Below are positions 53,795 to 61,327 of a stretch of 64,000 bases of DNA, one piece after another. The position numbers and the translations under genes were made by a program. A model generated the notes under the pieces. The model was not told the DNA's origin. It saw only the letters and a list, made by a program, of their open reading frames with translations, and searched no databases. Position 1 is the stretch's first letter. The number at the start of each line of letters is the position of its first letter. The DNA lies in NCBI RefSeq assembly GCF_045055315.1, contig NZ_CP173677.1, forward strand, positions 2,232,001 to 2,296,000, given 5' to 3'. The DNA is from Brachymonas wangyanguii. GTDB taxonomy: Bacteria; Pseudomonadota; Gammaproteobacteria; Burkholderiales; Burkholderiaceae_C.

Positions 53795-54901
53795 TCAGAT
53801 GCGCATCGGCATGACCACGTACTTGAACTGGTCGTCATCGGGAATCGTGACCAGCGCCGAGCTGTTGTTGTCCTGCAGCGCGATCTGCACCATGTCCTGG
53901 CCCATGTTGCCAAGCACGTCCATCAGGTAGGTGACGTTGAAGCCGATCTCGATCGGGTTGCCGGCGTAGTCGATGTCGAGTTCGTCCACCGCCTCTTCCT
54001 GCTCGGCGTTGTTGCAGGCAATGCGCAGCGTAGCGTTGTCAAAGTTGAGGCGCACGCCCTTGAACTTCTCGCTGGTCAGGATGGCGGTACGCTGCAGCGC
54101 GGCCAGCAGCGGCGCGCGGCCCAGCGTGACCAGGTTGCCATGGTCGCGCGGTATGACGCGGTTGTAATCGGGGAACTTGCCCTCGACCAGCTTGCTGACG
54201 AATTCCATGCCGCCAAAGCTGAACTTGGCCTGGTTACCGGCAAACTGCATCTCGATGGCACCGTCGGCATCGGACAGCAGGCGCTGCAGTTCCAGCACGG
54301 TCTTGCGCGGCAGGATCACTTCCTGCTTGGGCACTTCGTTCTCGAGCGTGGCGCTGGCGTAGGCCAGGCGGTGGCCATCAGTGGCGACCAGGCTCAGCTT
54401 GTTACCTTCGGCGACGAACAGGATGCCGTTGAGGTAGTAGCGGATATCGTGCACCGCCATGGCAAACGAGACCTGCGACAGCAGCTGCTTGAGCACCTTT
54501 TGCGGCACGCTGAACTGCGGGCCGAAGTTGGCCGCCTCCTGCACCAGCGGGAAGTCCTCGGCCGGCAGCGACTGCAGCGTGAACTTGCTCTTGCCGCCTT
54601 TGAGGATCAGCTTGTTCTGGCTGGCTTCCAGCGTGACGATCTGGTCCGCCGGCATGGTGCGCAGGATGTCGATCAGCTTGCGTGCCCCGACCGTGGTGCT
54701 GAACTCGCCGGCATCGCCACCCAGCTCGGCCACGGTGCGGATCTGGATTTCCAGGTCGCTGGTGATGAGCTGGAGCATGTCATCCTGCTTGCGCAGCAGC
54801 ACGTTGGCCAGGATCGGCAGGGTATGGCGACGCTCGACAATGCCGGCTACGGATTGCAGGGCGCTGAGGACCTGGGCCTGGGGTGCTTTGAAGACTTGCA
54901 T
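53795..54901 (-). CDS. dnaN: DNA polymerase III sliding clamp (beta subunit)
   Basis: 368 aa, normal length, with the three repeated clamp domains. It begins MQVFKAPQAQVLSALQSVAGIVERRHTLPILANVLL and contains the clamp motif LVATDGHRLAYA (about 170) and a C-terminal YVVMPMRI, the usual hydrophobic-pocket end. The ATG at 54901 matches the family; the frame is open further upstream. It is not flanked by dnaA, recF or gyrB, the usual neighbours; gor and the CoA-transferase gene are beside it instead. Confidence 0.97.
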   Translation of the reverse strand: MQVFKAPQAQVLSALQSVAGIVERRHTLPILANVLLRKQDDMLQLITSDLEIQIRTVAELGGDAGEFSTTVGARKLIDILRTMPADQIVTLEASQNKLILKGGKSKFTLQSLPAEDFPLVQEAANFGPQFSVPQKVLKQLLSQVSFAMAVHDIRYYLNGILFVAEGNKLSLVATDGHRLAYASATLENEVPKQEVILPRKTVLELQRLLSDADGAIEMQFAGNQAKFSFGGMEFVSKLVEGKFPDYNRVIPRDHGNLVTLGRAPLLAALQRTAILTSEKFKGVRLNFDNATLRIACNNAEQEEAVDELDIDYAGNPIEIGFNVTYLMDVLGNMGQDMVQIALQDNNSSALVTIPDDDQFKYVVMPMRI

Positions 54902-55036
54902 GATGCCTCTGGATATTGTTGGGCAGTTCCGCTGACGCAGAGGACACTGCCGTGTGACGCGCAGCGGACTGCCAATATTTCGGGAATATTGTGCCTGATT
55001 GTATGTCAAGCGTAGCCCTGGCTACGCTTGCCCTGT

Positions 55037-56395
55037 TCAGCGGCTGGGTTCGCGCATCAGCACGAATTCTTCCGCTGCCGTCGGGTGTACGGCAATGGTG
55101 CGGTCAAAATCGGCCTTGCTCGCGCCGCAGGTCACCGCCACGGCCAGGCTCTGGATGATTTCCGGTGCATCGGCACCGACCATGTGCGCGCCCAGCACCT
55201 TGTCGGTGTCGGCATCGACGACCAGCTTCATGTAGCTGCGGCTGCTGCCATCGACAAAGGCGTCCTTCATCGGGCGGAAATCGCTCTCGAACACGCGGAT
55301 CGGGCCTTTTTCTGCCGCCTGCGCTTCGGTCAGACCAACCGTGGCCATGGGCGGATCGGTGAACACGGCGCTGGCGACAATGCTGTGGTCGACACGGCGC
55401 GGCGTGTTGCCAAACACCGATTCGACCATGGCGCGGCCTTCGGCAATGGCGACCGGGGTCAGGTTGACGCGATCGGTGACATCGCCCACGGCCCAGATAT
55501 GCTCCACGCTGGTGCGGCTGTCGGCATCGACCGGAATCGCGCCCTTCTTGTTCACGCTGATGCCGACACTTTCCAGACCGATGCCCTGGGTGTTGGGGCT
55601 GCGGCCGGTGGCGTTGAGCACCGCCGCCCCACGCAGCTGTTCACCGCCTTCCAGGTGCAGCACGAAAGCATCGCCGTCACGCTCGAGCTTTTGCGGTGCA
55701 TGGCCACTGTGCAGCTGCACGCCCTTGGCCTGCAGCGCCTGTGCCACGCGCTGGCGCAAGTCCTCGTCAAAGCCGCGCAACGGCAGGTCGCCACGGTAGA
55801 CCAGATGCACCTGGCTGCCCAGGCGCGTCATGATGCTGGCAAATTCGACCGCGATAAAGCCGGCGCCGACCACCAGCAGGGTCTCGGGCACCTCGCGCAG
55901 GTCCAGGATCTCGTTGGAGGTCATGGCCTGCTCCAGCCCCGGAATCGTATCGGTATTGGGGTGGCCGCCGGTGGCGATCAGGATATGGCGCGCGGTATGG
56001 CGCTGGCCGTCGATCTCGACCGTGTGCGGGCCAACGATGCGCGCGTGGCCACGTACCAGCGTCACGCCGGCACGCTCCAGCATGCCTAGGTAGATGCTTT
56101 CCAGCCGGTCCAGTTCGGCGGCCTTGGTATCGGCCCAATTGGCCATGTCGAACACCGGATCGGAGAAGGACCAGCCGTAGCCGCGCGCATAGTCAAAGCT
56201 GTCGGCAAAGCTGGCGGCGTACATCATCAGCTTCTTGGGCACGCAGCCGCGGATCACGCAGGTGCCGCCAACGCGGCTGTTTTCGGCGATCAGCACCCTG
56301 GCACCCAGCGCAGCGGCACGGCGCGAGGCGGCCACGCCGCCGGAGCCGGCACCCAGGGTGATCAGATCGTAGTCGTAGGCGGTGTCTGTGCTCAT
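55037..56395 (-). CDS. gor: Glutathione-disulfide reductase
   Basis: 452 aa pyridine nucleotide-disulfide oxidoreductase. FAD motif ITLGAGSGGVAASRRAA (about 11-27), redox pair in GGTCVIRGCVPKKLM (Cys about 48 and 53), and a C-terminal dimerisation domain with catalytic His in AVHPTAAEE. The CVIRGCVPKK form is typical of glutathione reductase rather than lipoamide dehydrogenase. The ATG at 56395 is chosen from the family start. It uses NADPH to keep glutathione reduced. Confidence 0.94.
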   Translation of the reverse strand: MSTDTAYDYDLITLGAGSGGVAASRRAAALGARVLIAENSRVGGTCVIRGCVPKKLMMYAASFADSFDYARGYGWSFSDPVFDMANWADTKAAELDRLESIYLGMLERAGVTLVRGHARIVGPHTVEIDGQRHTARHILIATGGHPNTDTIPGLEQAMTSNEILDLREVPETLLVVGAGFIAVEFASIMTRLGSQVHLVYRGDLPLRGFDEDLRQRVAQALQAKGVQLHSGHAPQKLERDGDAFVLHLEGGEQLRGAAVLNATGRSPNTQGIGLESVGISVNKKGAIPVDADSRTSVEHIWAVGDVTDRVNLTPVAIAEGRAMVESVFGNTPRRVDHSIVASAVFTDPPMATVGLTEAQAAEKGPIRVFESDFRPMKDAFVDGSSRSYMKLVVDADTDKVLGAHMVGADAPEIIQSLAVAVTCGASKADFDRTIAVHPTAAEEFVLMREPSR

Positions 56396-56547
56396 GCGAG
56401 TGTTCCTTGCTGTTGCGGATATGGCCCTGATTATGCTTGCTTGTCGCCAGCCGTGCCGCCAGAGTACCGCCATGGCAGCTGCGGGTATCGGCCCATGGCG
56501 GGATCGGTTCACCTATAGTGGAATCATCACGACAAGGAGGTTTACCC

Positions 56548-56886
56548 ATGAGCGATAGCAAAATCACCGAAGTCCTCAACCTCAAGCAACTACTGTCCTA
56601 CCAGGATCGCGCGGTGGTCAGCCGCATGCTGGTAAAAAACGCATCCGGCAGCGTGACCCTGTTTGCCTTTGACGGCGAGGAAGGCCTGAGCGAGCACACC
56701 GCGCCCTATGACGCGCTGGTGATTGGCGTGGAAGGCCGCGCCGAGATTCCGGTGGCCGGCGTGCCGCATATCGTGGGCGAAGGCGATTCGCTGCTGATGC
56801 CGGCGAACATCCCGCACGCGGTGAAGCCGCTGGGTGGCTTCAAGATGCTGCTGGTGATGATCAAGGAGAAGCCGCCGGCGGAGTGA
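56548..56886 (+). CDS. Small cupin-domain protein
   Basis: 112 aa single cupin. The first motif, around LSEHTAPYDALVIGVEG, and the second, PANIPHAVKPLGG, supply His residues for a metal site. It is probably a metal-binding enzyme or sensor of unknown substrate. A near-perfect AAGGAGG ribosome site (56534-56540) precedes the ATG. It is divergent from gor. Confidence 0.85.
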   Translation: MSDSKITEVLNLKQLLSYQDRAVVSRMLVKNASGSVTLFAFDGEEGLSEHTAPYDALVIGVEGRAEIPVAGVPHIVGEGDSLLMPANIPHAVKPLGGFKMLLVMIKEKPPAE

Positions 56887-56905
56887 GGTTCAGACCTGCG
56901 GGAAC

Positions 56906-57223
56906 TCAGGCGATGGCCTGGATCCCGTTTTTCTGCACGATGGTGAGCAGGCGCAAGGCCGGCCCGCCCGGCTTCTTGACGCCGCGTTCCCAATCCGAAA
57001 TCAGGTTGCGGCTGACGTTGAGATAGCGTGCAAACACGGGTTGCGACAATTGCTCGCGCTCACGCAGGGCGCGGATATCCTCGGGTGCCATGGGCAGCAC
57101 CGGCGACAGGCAGGCTTCATCGAACTCGCGCAGGGTACGCTTGTCGATTGCGCCGATGTCATGCAGGGCTTCGAGGGATTCGTGCAGGGCGGCGAGTGCA
57201 TCACTGCGGTATCGTTTAGTCAT
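56906..57223 (-). CDS. XRE-family antitoxin (HigA/NadS-like)
   Basis: 105 aa. A C-terminal helix-turn-helix (LSQPVFARYLNVSRNLISDWERGVKKPGG, residues 59-87) follows an acidic N-terminal region. The pattern matches HigA/NadS-type antitoxins that repress their own operon. It overlaps the toxin gene by 8 bp and is downstream of it, the reversed gene order of HigBA systems. Confidence 0.83.
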   Translation of the reverse strand: MTKRYRSDALAALHESLEALHDIGAIDKRTLREFDEACLSPVLPMAPEDIRALREREQLSQPVFARYLNVSRNLISDWERGVKKPGGPALRLLTIVQKNGIQAIA

Positions 57224-57602
57224 GGCGGTTGATCTCCGTGAACTTGCCGATGCGGATCAGGCTGTCCAGCTGCTGGTCTGACAAGCCAAGCATATGAACG
57301 GCCGCCTTCTTGTACTGGGTGGTTTCATGCACATCCAGGTTGTCACGATCACTTTTTGCAAAGCCATACATGAAAATCGCCCGTGTTGCCGTCCGGTACA
57401 GGATGATGGTGCGATAGCCGCCTGATGCGCCCTGCCCTTGCCGGGCTACACGCTGCTTGATCACATTACCGCCCAACACCGCATCTACCAGACCTTGCTC
57501 TGCGCGCATGACGGCATGCACCAGCACTTGATCCGTGATGTCCTCCTTGCGCGCAAAGCGATGAAGCCAGGCACTTTTCAGGATCCTTATCGGGCTGCGC
57601 AT
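57216..57602 (-). CDS. RelE-superfamily toxin (HigB-like)
   Basis: 128 aa, basic. The core (RQGQGASGGYRTIILYRTATRAIFMYGFAKSDRDN, about 54-88) matches the RelE/HigB-like family with GxYRTI-type beta strands and KxxRDN near the end. The predicted action is ribosome-dependent mRNA cleavage. The antitoxin gene overlaps its 3' end. A strong promoter lies just upstream. Confidence 0.83.
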   Translation of the reverse strand: MRSPIRILKSAWLHRFARKEDITDQVLVHAVMRAEQGLVDAVLGGNVIKQRVARQGQGASGGYRTIILYRTATRAIFMYGFAKSDRDNLDVHETTQYKKAAVHMLGLSDQQLDSLIRIGKFTEINRHD

Positions 57603-57626
57603 GGCAAGCCTTTGCTTGTATCACAC

Positions 57627-57655
57627 ATAGTATTATGAAAAATCGGTTTCGTCAA
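57627..57655 (-). promoter_or_regulatory. Sigma-70 promoter of the toxin-antitoxin operon
   Basis: On the minus strand TTGACG (57650-57655) and TACTAT (57627-57632) are separated by exactly 17 bp. The -10 lies 25 bp before the toxin ATG, in an AT-rich stretch. Confidence 0.75.
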
Positions 57656-57830
57656 TGAACTGACAAGGGCTTGGCTGACGTTCGTCACACATTTCCCCCT
57701 TCAATTATATTAAATCTATAGTTGTATTTTGACTTGTATAGACAGATAGTCATCACCCCCCAACCCTCGCATCTGATTAATCCCTTCGGGCTATAGTGCA
57801 TAGAGCATTCCAAACTCCTGGAGGATTCCC

Positions 57831-58736
57831 ATGCGCATCCTGCTCACCGGCGGTACCGGCCTGATCGGTCAGGCCTTGTGCCGCCTCTGGTCCGCACAGG
57901 GCCATACGCTGCTGGTCTGGAGCCGCCGGCCGGAGCAGGTGGCGGCGCTGTGCAGCAGCGCACGCGGCATCGCACAGTTGCAGGAACTGGACGACGAGCC
58001 ACTGGATGCGGTGGTGAACCTGGCCGGTGCCCCAATTGCCGATCGGCGCTGGTCCGCCGCGCGACGCCAGCTGCTGTGGCGCAGCCGGGTCGATCTGACG
58101 CGTACGCTGGTGGACTGGCTGCAGCGCCAGCCCGTGCGACCCGAAGTGCTGATATCCGGCTCGGCGACCGGCTGGTATGGCGATGGCGGCGAGCGCCTGC
58201 TCGATGAAGACAGCGCCTCCTGCGGCACGGATTTTGGCAGCCAGCTGTGTGCGGCCTGGGAGCAAGAGGCCTTGCGCGCCCAGACGTTGGGCATGCGCGT
58301 GGCCCTGATCCGTACGGCACCGGTGCTCTCGCCCACGGGCGGCATGCTGGCGCGCATGCGGCTGCCGTTCCAGCTGGGCTTGGGTGGCCAACTGGGTCAC
58401 GGCCAGCAGTGGATGCCGTGGATCCATCTGGACGATGAGGTCGGGCTGATCGATTTCGTGTTGCAGCACCGGGAATGTCGGGGCGTGTTCAATGCCTGTG
58501 CGCCAGGGATGGTGCGCAATGCGGAGTTTACGCAGGCGCTGGCGCGGACGCTGCGCCGGCCAGCGGTGCTGGGAATGCCGGGCTGGGTGCTACAGCTGGC
58601 TTTGGGCGAGATGGCCGTGCTGCTGCTGGGTGGGCAGCGGTTGATGGCGCGGCGTGCGGTGGAGGCTGGGAATGTGTTTCGCTGGGAGGGGGTGGAGGCG
58701 GCATTGCGGGATGCGCTCCATCGACAGGAGCGCTGA
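57831..58736 (+). CDS. TIGR01777-family NAD-dependent epimerase (YfcH-like)
   Basis: 301 aa extended-SDR protein. Nucleotide motif LTGGTGLIGQAL (residues 5-16), NLAGAPIADRRW (about 63-74), and a C-terminal PGWVLQLALGEMAVLLLGGQR region typical of DUF1731. Substrate unknown; YfcH-type proteins have been linked to cell-division-related functions only by homology. GGAGG ahead of the ATG is a good ribosome site. Confidence 0.9.
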   Translation: MRILLTGGTGLIGQALCRLWSAQGHTLLVWSRRPEQVAALCSSARGIAQLQELDDEPLDAVVNLAGAPIADRRWSAARRQLLWRSRVDLTRTLVDWLQRQPVRPEVLISGSATGWYGDGGERLLDEDSASCGTDFGSQLCAAWEQEALRAQTLGMRVALIRTAPVLSPTGGMLARMRLPFQLGLGGQLGHGQQWMPWIHLDDEVGLIDFVLQHRECRGVFNACAPGMVRNAEFTQALARTLRRPAVLGMPGWVLQLALGEMAVLLLGGQRLMARRAVEAGNVFRWEGVEAALRDALHRQER

Positions 58737-59039
58737 CTCCGATTTCCCCCCTTTGCCGGGCTTCCATACGCTGTCCTCCGTATGGAGATCACGTTTTCTA
58801 TACACGTCCCGCTGAACATGCATGCCAACCAGCGCCACAAACAAGCAACCCGCGCCAGGCGCGGGTTCCTCATGCTGCTTCAAGACGGAATCAGACGTTA
58901 AACAGCGATTGTGACTGCAAGTCATTGAATGAACAATTCACCATGCTGCTCCATTAAAAAATATACTCATGTTTGTACTCAAAAAACTCAGCATTGAGTA
59001 CGTTCACCCCTGATCTGGCGCCGTTGCGCCGGCTCGGAT
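58737..59039. other. 303-bp intergenic region at the edge of the accessory island
   Basis: No gene seen. It contains three dyads: CCATACG/CGTATGG (58764-58785); a GC-rich AACCCGCG/CGCGGGTT hairpin (58847-58867) with a T-rich minus-strand tail that could end hipA transcripts; and GTACTCA/TGAGTAC (58975-59001) with an additional TACTCA at 58964. The last third is AT-rich, unlike the neighbouring genes. Confidence 0.6.
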
Positions 59040-60263
59040 TCAACTTTCCAGGCGCCTGCGACAGGTATCAATGGTGGATTTTATCTGCTGCGCCAACATC
59101 TGCCTGATCGGAACACGCTCAAATCGCTCACCCAATGAGCTTGCCTGCGGCAACATCCGGTCGATGACCTCTTCCGCCCGTTTCCTTGGGATGCCACCTT
59201 CCTCCGCCAGACGCAATAAATGCCGACGTTCGATGGCAGCACCTTCGCCGCAAACGTCCAGGTGATGCTGGCCCATCGGGCCTTCGCTGAAGGTCAGGTC
59301 GAATGCCGGAGCCAGACGCCAGCGCCGGTCGGGCCCGAGACGCCAGGCGAAATTCTTGGGGTGGTCGTCACGGTTGTGGAAGAGCACATTGAAGACGGCT
59401 CGCGCGTAGGCTTTCTCCACTTCGCGCTCGTCGCGCGTCAGGAAACGGGTAGCTCGCAGGAAGGCGGTGTAGTCGGTGGCACCGGGCAGGCGAAAATCCA
59501 CCTGCAACAATCCAGCCAGACTGTGCACCGGGACGCGTTGCCCACCCTCTCGGTCGAAGCGCGCGACGCCGAAGGCGGCCAGTTCAGGGCCAAGGTCGAA
59601 CCAGCGGCTTTCGGGTACATCCAGTCCGCAATCCCGAGCCAACTCGGCATAGAGCTGCTCGATGACGCAGACTTCCTTGTGTTCGTTCTGCGCCGGGAAC
59701 TTGACCAGCCAGGGACTGCCGGGCGCATCCGGACGGGTGCTGACTTGCCCGGTCGTTGCGTCGTACTGCACCAAGGCCTTGGGCCTGGCCCCTTGCGGTG
59801 AGCCGCCGGTGAGCGCGAGCTCGCGCAGGGCTGCCCCCGCCTCGCCCGCGAGCGCGAGACGGCTTTGCTCGGCCAGCGCCAGCAAGGACCAGTCGGGCTC
59901 CTGGGCAGCGGCGTCGCTTGCCGGAACGAAGCGCAACGCGCCCATGGCGCGCTCACCAATGAAGGCCAGCCGGTCCAGCGGCCCGGGATGGCGCAAGCCG
60001 TGTTGACGGAACAAGCGATCCATCAGCAGCAAACCCCAGCCGTCAGGCAGACTGTCGGCGATCAGGCCCGGAAGGCGATGCAAATGGGTCGGAAAACCAC
60101 CGTAGGCATCCGCACGCAGCTTGAGGTGCAAGGGCGACAGTTCCAAGCCCTGAGACAGGGCTACGGGAGAATATTCGAAGAGCAGGGATTGACCGTCATC
60201 GGCTAAGCGTCCCAACGGCCAGTCTTCTCCCCAGCCGCAATAATGCACGGTAAGCAGCTTCAT
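59040..60263 (-). CDS. hipA: HipA-type toxin kinase
   Basis: 407 aa. Nucleotide-loop region LTGGSPQGARPKALVQ (about 151-166); catalytic NRDDHPKN (residues 297-304) and metal-binding AFDLTFS (Asp322). HipA Ser/Thr kinases inactivate GltX by phosphorylation and produce growth arrest; here the target is inferred from the family. It overlaps hipB by ATGA. Sequence composition is less GC-rich than the core genes, consistent with an accessory region. Confidence 0.9.
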   Translation of the reverse strand: MKLLTVHYCGWGEDWPLGRLADDGQSLLFEYSPVALSQGLELSPLHLKLRADAYGGFPTHLHRLPGLIADSLPDGWGLLLMDRLFRQHGLRHPGPLDRLAFIGERAMGALRFVPASDAAAQEPDWSLLALAEQSRLALAGEAGAALRELALTGGSPQGARPKALVQYDATTGQVSTRPDAPGSPWLVKFPAQNEHKEVCVIEQLYAELARDCGLDVPESRWFDLGPELAAFGVARFDREGGQRVPVHSLAGLLQVDFRLPGATDYTAFLRATRFLTRDEREVEKAYARAVFNVLFHNRDDHPKNFAWRLGPDRRWRLAPAFDLTFSEGPMGQHHLDVCGEGAAIERRHLLRLAEEGGIPRKRAEEVIDRMLPQASSLGERFERVPIRQMLAQQIKSTIDTCRRRLES

Positions 60264-60571
60264 GATGTTCTCTTACGCGGCGCACGCTGGCGGCGGCTGA
60301 CAAGGTCCACCTGCTCCATCTGGGCGATGGATTGCCGTTTGAGCACGAAGAGATCGTCCAGCGCCTCCAGCAAGCCAAGTGCCTGCGCAACGCGGACCAG
60401 CGTTTCCAGCGAGCACTGGCCGTCGCTTTCGAGTTTGCGCAACGCCCCCAGCGACAGTCCGGCCATTTGCGCCAGTTCACGCTGCGTGAGCGATTGGGCA
60501 AGCCGCTGCTCGCGCAGACGAACACCCAGCGCGTGCAGGATCTCAGCGGGAGTCGAGAGATGAAAAGTCAC
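60260..60571 (-). CDS. hipB: HipB-type antitoxin (XRE family)
   Basis: 103 aa. HTH at residues about 21-52 (LAQSLTQRELAQMAGLSLGALRKLESDG), with a C-terminal tail of basic residues (SRRQRAPRKRTS). It is expected to bind the HipA dimer and the operator. The start is a GTG at 60571, with AAGGG 13 nt upstream. Upstream AT-rich dyads (GTCA/TGAC at 60569-60582, and AAGAA/TTCTT pairs around 60603-60640) are candidate operators. Confidence 0.87.
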   Translation of the reverse strand: MTFHLSTPAEILHALGVRLREQRLAQSLTQRELAQMAGLSLGALRKLESDGQCSLETLVRVAQALGLLEALDDLFVLKRQSIAQMEQVDLVSRRQRAPRKRTS

Positions 60572-60682
60572 TTTTATGACCCTTATCGCGAAAAAAATTG
60601 CTTAAGAACCATTGTAGTGTACTTTACTTATTCTTGAAAGCAGATGGCTGCGATAGCTGCCGCGAGCGACTAGGCAGTGACC

Positions 60683-60704
60683 ATCGTAACGCTACGATGT
60701 TACG
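60683..60704. repeat. Overlapping palindromes upstream of the IS remnant
   Basis: ATCGTA/TACGAT (60683-60698) and CGTAAC/GTTACG (60685-60704) overlap. They are the clearest structure in the 246-bp gap between hipB and the truncated orfA. Role unknown; a protein-binding site or IS-related end is possible. Confidence 0.45.
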
Positions 60705-60817
60705 GTGCAGGCTCCTGTCCAGCCGCCGGCGCCTCCAGCAGTACTGAAGGCTCGGTAATCCCCCCACAGAAGCGGTGGAGTCAGAAGTAGAATTTTCTCA
60801 CTGAGGAGTTCTACGAT

Positions 60818-60961
60818 ATGAAGAAGTCGCGGTTCACGGACAGCCAGATCATTGAGTCGCTCAAGCGCGTGGAGGCGGGCCTGGCAGTACCCGAGCTTTG
60901 CCGGGAGCTGGGCATCAGCACGGCTACGTTCTACAAGTGGCGCTCCAAGTACGGCGGCATG
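60818..60961 (+). pseudogene. Truncated IS3-family OrfA (HTH part only)
   Basis: 48 codons of an HTH_8-type OrfA (MKKSRFTDSQIIESLKRVEA, then PELCRELGISTATFYKWRSKYGGM). The expected coiled coil after YGGM is replaced by unrelated sequence, so the gene is cut at about 60961. It differs from the two IS copies elsewhere in this window. GAGGAG lies upstream of the ATG; a short non-homologous tail stays open to 61264. It is a scar of a different element. Confidence 0.75.
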
Positions 60962-61031
60962 TTCTCACCCGCCAGCCGCACAGGGCGGCAACCCGGCGCA
61001 TGGCCGCAGCGGGGTTTCATAAGGTGCAGGC

Positions 61032-61179
61032 TGGACGCATCGACCATTCGTTGTCCCCACGCCGCCGCGCCCGATTTCTGGCGAAATCGAGCCCAGCGGC
61101 CACATTCTTTGTGCTCTCGAGAGCCAGCACAAAGAATCTGCTCATCGTGCTGGGGACAAGCGACTCTCGGGCTGCGTCC
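61032..61179. repeat. Nested inverted-repeat element (148 bp)
   Basis: Paired arms from outside in: GGACGCA (61032-61038) with TGCGTCC (61173-61179); TTGTCCCC (61050-61057) with GGGGACAA (61152-61159); ATTCTTTGTGCT (61104-61115) with AGCACAAAGAAT (61126-61137). The left arm carries an extra side hairpin GATTTC/GAAATC (61072-61087). No convincing protein-coding frame explains it. It lies between the truncated orfA and the tandem array. Confidence 0.7.
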
Positions 61180-61195
61180 CGGCCGGAATGTGTCA

Positions 61196-61317
61196 GGCAT
61201 GGTGGCAACACTGTGTGCACAAAGTGGCGTCAATGTGGTGAACAGCGTGGCAACATTGTGTTGAACATGGCGGCAGCATTGTGGCGACATGTGGGTCACC
61301 GTGTGGCAACAAGGTGG
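61196..61317 (-). repeat. 11-bp-period tandem array next to the DUF262 gene
   Basis: On the minus strand eleven units follow one another with consensus CCACAATGTTG: 61307, 61296, 61285, 61274, 61263, 61251, 61240, 61228, 61217, 61206 and 61196 are the lower ends. Unit length is 10-11, with three single-base insertions. The CCAC core is kept in 8 of 11 and one-off in the rest. The array ends 10 bp from the DUF262 stop codon. Confidence 0.75.
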
Positions 61318-61327
61318 CGCTGACAGC

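Noticed and set aside
53503..55036. Replication origin next to dnaN
   Set aside because: No DnaA-box (TTATCCACA) cluster or AT-rich unwinding region seen; dnaA and gyrB are absent.
61017..61220. Small minus-strand protein of 67 codons
   Set aside because: It overlaps the nested inverted repeats and has no ribosome site or recognisable family; likely a chance frame.
61196..61317. CRISPR array
   Set aside because: Units are 11 bp, contiguous and diverged, with no spacers and no cas genes.
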